Positions 24,737 to 27,707 of a stretch of 27,707 bases of DNA are shown piece by piece. Origin of the DNA: JAGZHZ01 sp965150505 (GTDB lineage Bacteria; Bacillota; Clostridia; Lachnospirales; Lachnospiraceae); contig CBCTVZ010000021.1 of NCBI GenBank assembly GCA_965150505.1, forward strand, positions 1 to 27,707, in the 5' to 3' direction. The notes below the pieces were generated by a model. That model had not been told where the DNA came from. It saw only the letters and a program-made list of their open reading frames with translations, and did not search any database. How positions within the stretch are numbered: position 1 is the first letter of the stretch; every line of letters begins with the position of its first letter. The translations under genes were made by a program, and so were the position numbers.

Positions 24737-27406
24737 ATGAGTAAAAAATATCAAGGACTGACAGATCAGCAGGTAGAAGAGAGCAGAAAAAAATATGGCT
24801 CGAATCAGATTAAAGAAGCAGAACCGGAAACTTTCTGGCAGCAGTTTATGGATGGATTTAAAGATCCAATGATTCGTGTTCTTTGTATTATTGCAGCTAT
24901 CATGTTTGTCATGTTTTTGGCAGGACAGAGCGAATGGTATGAACCAGTGGGAACGGTTATCGCGATTCTTCTGGTAAACTTTGTATCTGCGAAGACAGGA
25001 GTTTCTAATGATAACGCATATCGAAAGCTGAAAGCATCACAGAAAAAGGATACGGCAAAAGTAATACGAAACGGGGATTTGACTGTAATTGAGGCAGATG
25101 ACATTGTGGTAGGCGATGTTGTCGTATTGCAGTCAGGAGATAAAGTTTTAGCAGATGGTATTTTGGTGGATGGCGAACTTTCTGTAGATAACAGCGCCTT
25201 AAACGGTGAAGCAGAAGAGTGTAAAAAAACACCAGCTCCAGAAGGATTTACAATTCCAGAAAATATTACAGGCGATACCTTTGTAGATGAACATAGCTTA
25301 TTCCGCGGCGCGACCGTACTGGATCGAAAAGGAAGTATGGTTGTACAGAAAGTCGGAGAGGCAACCATGATGGGAAAAATGGCGAAAGATATGGCAAACA
25401 AAGAGCCAGATTCCCCTCTGAAAGTAAAATTAAATAAACTGGCAAATCAGATTTCTGTATTTGGATATATTGGAGCGATTGTGATTGCGATTGCATATTT
25501 TGCTCATTATATTATCTTAGCAGGAAGCATCAGCGCATACTTTGCAATGGGATGGGTAGAGGTACTCAAAGGCGTTATGAGCGCGGTATCTGTTGCAATC
25601 ACAATTATCGTATGTGCCGTTCCGGAAGGACTTCCTCTTGTTATCGCGCTTGTATTGATGCAAAATACAGGAAAGCTATACAAAGCAAATGTTTTAGTGC
25701 GAAAATCAATCGGTATTGAGACAGCAGGATCTTTAAATATTTTATTCAGTGATAAGACAGGAACAATCACAAAAGGACAGCTGGAAGTTGTAGAGTTTAT
25801 GGATGGAAACGGAGATGTTTTAGACGTAAAAAATACGACAACAGCTTTAGATATCAAAAACAGTCTGGAACTGTCAATCGGAAAAAATACAGGTTCTATG
25901 TTTGACAACCGTCATCAGGTAGTCGGTGGAAATATGACCGATCAGGCTCTGCTGAAGTTTTTAGGAGAAGATACCTTTAAAGCTCTTGCAGAGAAAGAAG
26001 AGTATAATGTTACAGAACAGCAGGAATTTAACAGCGCAAATAAATTCAGTCAGGCTTATATCGGCTCTCTTGGAAAGACTTTCTACAAAGGAGCTCCTGA
26101 AAGAATTTTAGGAAAAGCAACGCTTTATCTGAATCAGGAAGGAAAAGAAGTTCCGCTTGATATGGATAAAATAAATGAGAAAATTGATAATCTGGCAAAC
26201 CGTGCAATGCGTGTACTTGCATTTGGATACAGTAAAAAACGCATGGAAGAAAATATCGTTCAGGATGATATTGTTCTGATCGGTCTTGTTGGAATCCGTG
26301 ATGATGTTCGTCCGGAAGCAAAAGAGGCAATCGAGGAAGTACAGGCAGCCGGTATTCAGGTTGTCATGATTACAGGTGACAGAAAAGAAACAGCTGTTGC
26401 GATTGCAAAAGAAGCAGGTTTATTTAAAGGCGGAAATGACATTGCAATTACTTCGGCTGAGTTAAATGCAATGAGCGATGAAGAAGTAAAACAGAAAATC
26501 AAAGATATCCGCGTTATTTCAAGAGCGTTGCCGACAGATAAGAGCCGTATGGTTCGCCTTTGTCAGGAATTAAATCTTGTAGTCGGAATGACAGGAGACG
26601 GTGTCAACGACAGTCCGGCTTTGAAACAGGCAGACGTTGGATTTGCAATGGGAAGTGGAACAGAAGTTGCAAAAGAAGCAGGAAAACTTGTTATTCTGGA
26701 TGACAACTTTAACTCCATTAAGAACGCTATCTGGTATGGACGTACATTGTACATTAATATTTTGAAATTCTGTAAGATGCAGCTCGTAATCAATGTGGCA
26801 GCCGTTTTAATTTCAGCGATTGCCCCATTTATTGGAATTGAAGCGCCTTTAAAAGTAACACATCTGTTATGGATTAACTTGTGTATGGACAGTCTTGCAT
26901 CAATTATGTTTGCAGGAGAACCAGCGCTTCAGAAATATATGCGTGATAAGCCGAGAAAACGAGACGAATCCATTATCAGCAAAGGAATGGCAAATCAGAT
27001 TCTTGTTATGGGCGGATGGCTGACAATCATGAGTATTCTCTGGTTTAAACTTCCAATTTTCCGTACATTCTTTGCGGATGAAGGACAGTTCTACACAGGA
27101 TATTTCTGTATGTTTGTATTCAGTTTCATGGTTAATGCGTTTAACGTAAGAACAGATGGATTAAATATCTTTGCTCATCTGAAAGAAAATCCGATGTTTG
27201 CTAAGATATGGTTAGTTATTATTGCCGTTCAGGTAGTAATGGTTTCTATCGGAGGAATCATTGGAGATATCTTTAGCTGTAAACGTTTTGGATTAAAAGG
27301 TTGGGCTATTGTAATTCTTGCGGCTCTGACGATGTATCCAGTCGATCTGCTGAGAAAGCTGATTTTTGGAACACATAAAAAAGAAGCAGCGAAGGAAGCA
27401 ATGTAA
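24737..27406 (+). CDS. Calcium-translocating P-type ATPase (PMCA type)
   Basis: I prefer ATG 24737, nine bases after GGAG (24724-24727), over ATG 24722, which has no ribosome site; the product is then 889 residues. It pumps Ca2+ across the membrane using ATP. Phosphorylated Asp339 lies in SDKTGTIT, and the M4 ion site is VCAVPEGLPL (Glu297). The hinge reads MTGDGVNDSPAL (Thr619-Leu628) and the actuator domain NSALNGEAEE. Around ten membrane segments are visible, with the last four in the final 250 residues, and all key residues look intact. It follows the TerD genes after 169 bases without a terminator, so it may be part of the same transcript; its own terminator follows. Confidence 0.93.
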   Translation: MSKKYQGLTDQQVEESRKKYGSNQIKEAEPETFWQQFMDGFKDPMIRVLCIIAAIMFVMFLAGQSEWYEPVGTVIAILLVNFVSAKTGVSNDNAYRKLKASQKKDTAKVIRNGDLTVIEADDIVVGDVVVLQSGDKVLADGILVDGELSVDNSALNGEAEECKKTPAPEGFTIPENITGDTFVDEHSLFRGATVLDRKGSMVVQKVGEATMMGKMAKDMANKEPDSPLKVKLNKLANQISVFGYIGAIVIAIAYFAHYIILAGSISAYFAMGWVEVLKGVMSAVSVAITIIVCAVPEGLPLVIALVLMQNTGKLYKANVLVRKSIGIETAGSLNILFSDKTGTITKGQLEVVEFMDGNGDVLDVKNTTTALDIKNSLELSIGKNTGSMFDNRHQVVGGNMTDQALLKFLGEDTFKALAEKEEYNVTEQQEFNSANKFSQAYIGSLGKTFYKGAPERILGKATLYLNQEGKEVPLDMDKINEKIDNLANRAMRVLAFGYSKKRMEENIVQDDIVLIGLVGIRDDVRPEAKEAIEEVQAAGIQVVMITGDRKETAVAIAKEAGLFKGGNDIAITSAELNAMSDEEVKQKIKDIRVISRALPTDKSRMVRLCQELNLVVGMTGDGVNDSPALKQADVGFAMGSGTEVAKEAGKLVILDDNFNSIKNAIWYGRTLYINILKFCKMQLVINVAAVLISAIAPFIGIEAPLKVTHLLWINLCMDSLASIMFAGEPALQKYMRDKPRKRDESIISKGMANQILVMGGWLTIMSILWFKLPIFRTFFADEGQFYTGYFCMFVFSFMVNAFNVRTDGLNIFAHLKENPMFAKIWLVIIAVQVVMVSIGGIIGDIFSCKRFGLKGWAIVILAALTMYPVDLLRKLIFGTHKKEAAKEAM

Positions 27407-27421
27407 GAAAAAAATAAAAAA

Positions 27422-27464
27422 CTTCTCTCTGAAACAGAAATGTTTCAGGGGGAAGCTTTTTTTT
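27422..27464 (+). terminator. Intrinsic terminator after the Ca2+ ATPase gene
   Basis: CTTCTCTCTGAAAC (27422-27435) pairs with GTTTCAGGGGGAAG (27442-27455) over 14 bp with two G·U pairs and a 6-base loop. CTTTTTTTT follows (27456-27464). Confidence 0.9.
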
Positions 27465-27611
27465 GAAAAAACGGGAGGACAAAAAAGAAGAAATGATGAC
27501 AAAAAAGGACTTTTTTTGTTTGAAATCAAAAAATATATGTGCAATATAGATAAAATAAAACAGAGCAATTTATATAAATTATGCAAAATAGTTAGAATAA
27601 AAAGAAAAAGC
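27465..27611. other. AT-rich stretch with no supported gene
   Basis: Between the ATPase terminator and the next promoter the sequence is A-rich, with an A/T-only weak hairpin near 27500-27520. A few short frames occur; none has a well-placed ribosome site. Confidence 0.5.
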
Positions 27612-27640
27612 TTGTCATATAGATAAATAAGTGCTAAAAT
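27612..27640 (+). promoter_or_regulatory. Sigma-A-like promoter directly ahead of a terminator hairpin
   Basis: TTGTCA (27612-27617), a 17-base spacer and TAAAAT (27635-27640). Each box differs from consensus by one base. The expected start is near 27647, only about eight bases before the terminator stem. Confidence 0.65.
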
Positions 27641-27646
27641 AAAAAC

Positions 27647-27706
27647 AGATATTGGGGATGTGAAAAAACTCGATTGAGTTTTTTCACATCCCTCTTTTTG
27701 CTTTTG
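27647..27706 (+). ncRNA. Candidate very short RNA or attenuated leader
   Basis: From the predicted start (about 27647), the transcript would consist of about eight bases, a 17-bp hairpin and a U-rich tail, roughly 55-60 bases in total. There is no room for an ORF. It may be a small RNA, or the aborted leader of a gene beyond the right edge. I do not recognise a family. Confidence 0.35.
27655..27705 (+). terminator. Strong intrinsic terminator with 17-bp perfect stem
   Basis: GGGATGTGAAAAAACTC (27655-27671) pairs perfectly with GAGTTTTTTCACATCCC (27676-27692) around a GATT loop, followed by TCTTTTTGCTTTT. On the minus strand a T-rich run also follows after about nine bases, so it could serve a convergent gene to the right. 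Confidence 0.85.
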
Positions 27707-27707
27707 T

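Noticed and set aside
27366..27626. Lys-rich frame over the end of the ATPase gene and its terminator.
   Set aside because: It runs through the terminator hairpin, is composed almost only of A-rich codons, and lacks a ribosome site.

Overview
The window is low-GC Firmicutes chromosome, most likely a gut Lachnospiraceae species. This is inferred from strong AGGAGG-type ribosome binding sites, sigma-A-like promoters, short intrinsic terminators and the gene families present: an EstA-type esterase, a LytS/YesN regulator pair with a membrane-anchored sugar-binding protein, an MBOAT/DHHW pair, YDG/MBG repeat surface proteins, and a YceG-TelA-TerD locus. No phage, transposase, CRISPR, tRNA or rRNA gene was found.

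Layout. 1-307: a nested inverted repeat at the left edge (possible structured RNA) and the promoter of a secreted esterase. 308-1594: exported EstA-like alpha/beta hydrolase with its own promoter and terminator. 1750-5912: a three-gene operon for an anchored sugar-binding protein, a LytS/YesM histidine kinase and a YesN-type AraC response regulator; no transport genes accompany it, so it looks like a sensor. 5913-6019: an A-rich spacer. 6020-10114: pth and mfd, three bases apart. 10256-11485: a PrsA/SurA-like lipoprotein with a Glu/Thr repeat tail, a good promoter and a terminator. 11712-14606: a membrane-bound O-acyltransferase and a DHHW/AlgX-like SGNH protein, a probable cell-surface O-acetylation pair, ending in a nested terminator. 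14764-18840 (minus): a 1358-residue secreted YDG/MBG repeat protein with two copies of an exact-length 468-bp tandem unit; it converges on the acyltransferase operon.

18841-19231 is an AT-rich divergent spacer carrying a good promoter for the rightward operon. 19232-24567: a YceG-family protein, TelA and three TerD paralogues, a Ter-type stress or metal-response module. 24568-24736: a 12-bp-stem palindrome and a possible 21-codon ORF, leading to a PMCA-type Ca2+ P-type ATPase (24737-27406). TerD proteins bind Ca2+, so the neighbouring pump suggests a calcium-linked envelope stress locus. 27407-27707 has the ATPase terminator and then a good promoter followed within about 15 bases by a 17-bp-stem terminator: a very short transcript or the attenuated leader of a gene beyond the window.

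Together the window is mostly envelope and surface biology (esterase, foldase, O-acyltransferase, giant repeat protein, Ter/Ca2+ module) around a housekeeping pth-mfd core. The least explained pieces are the two possible RNA elements at the edges and the hairpin/small ORF ahead of the Ca2+ pump.
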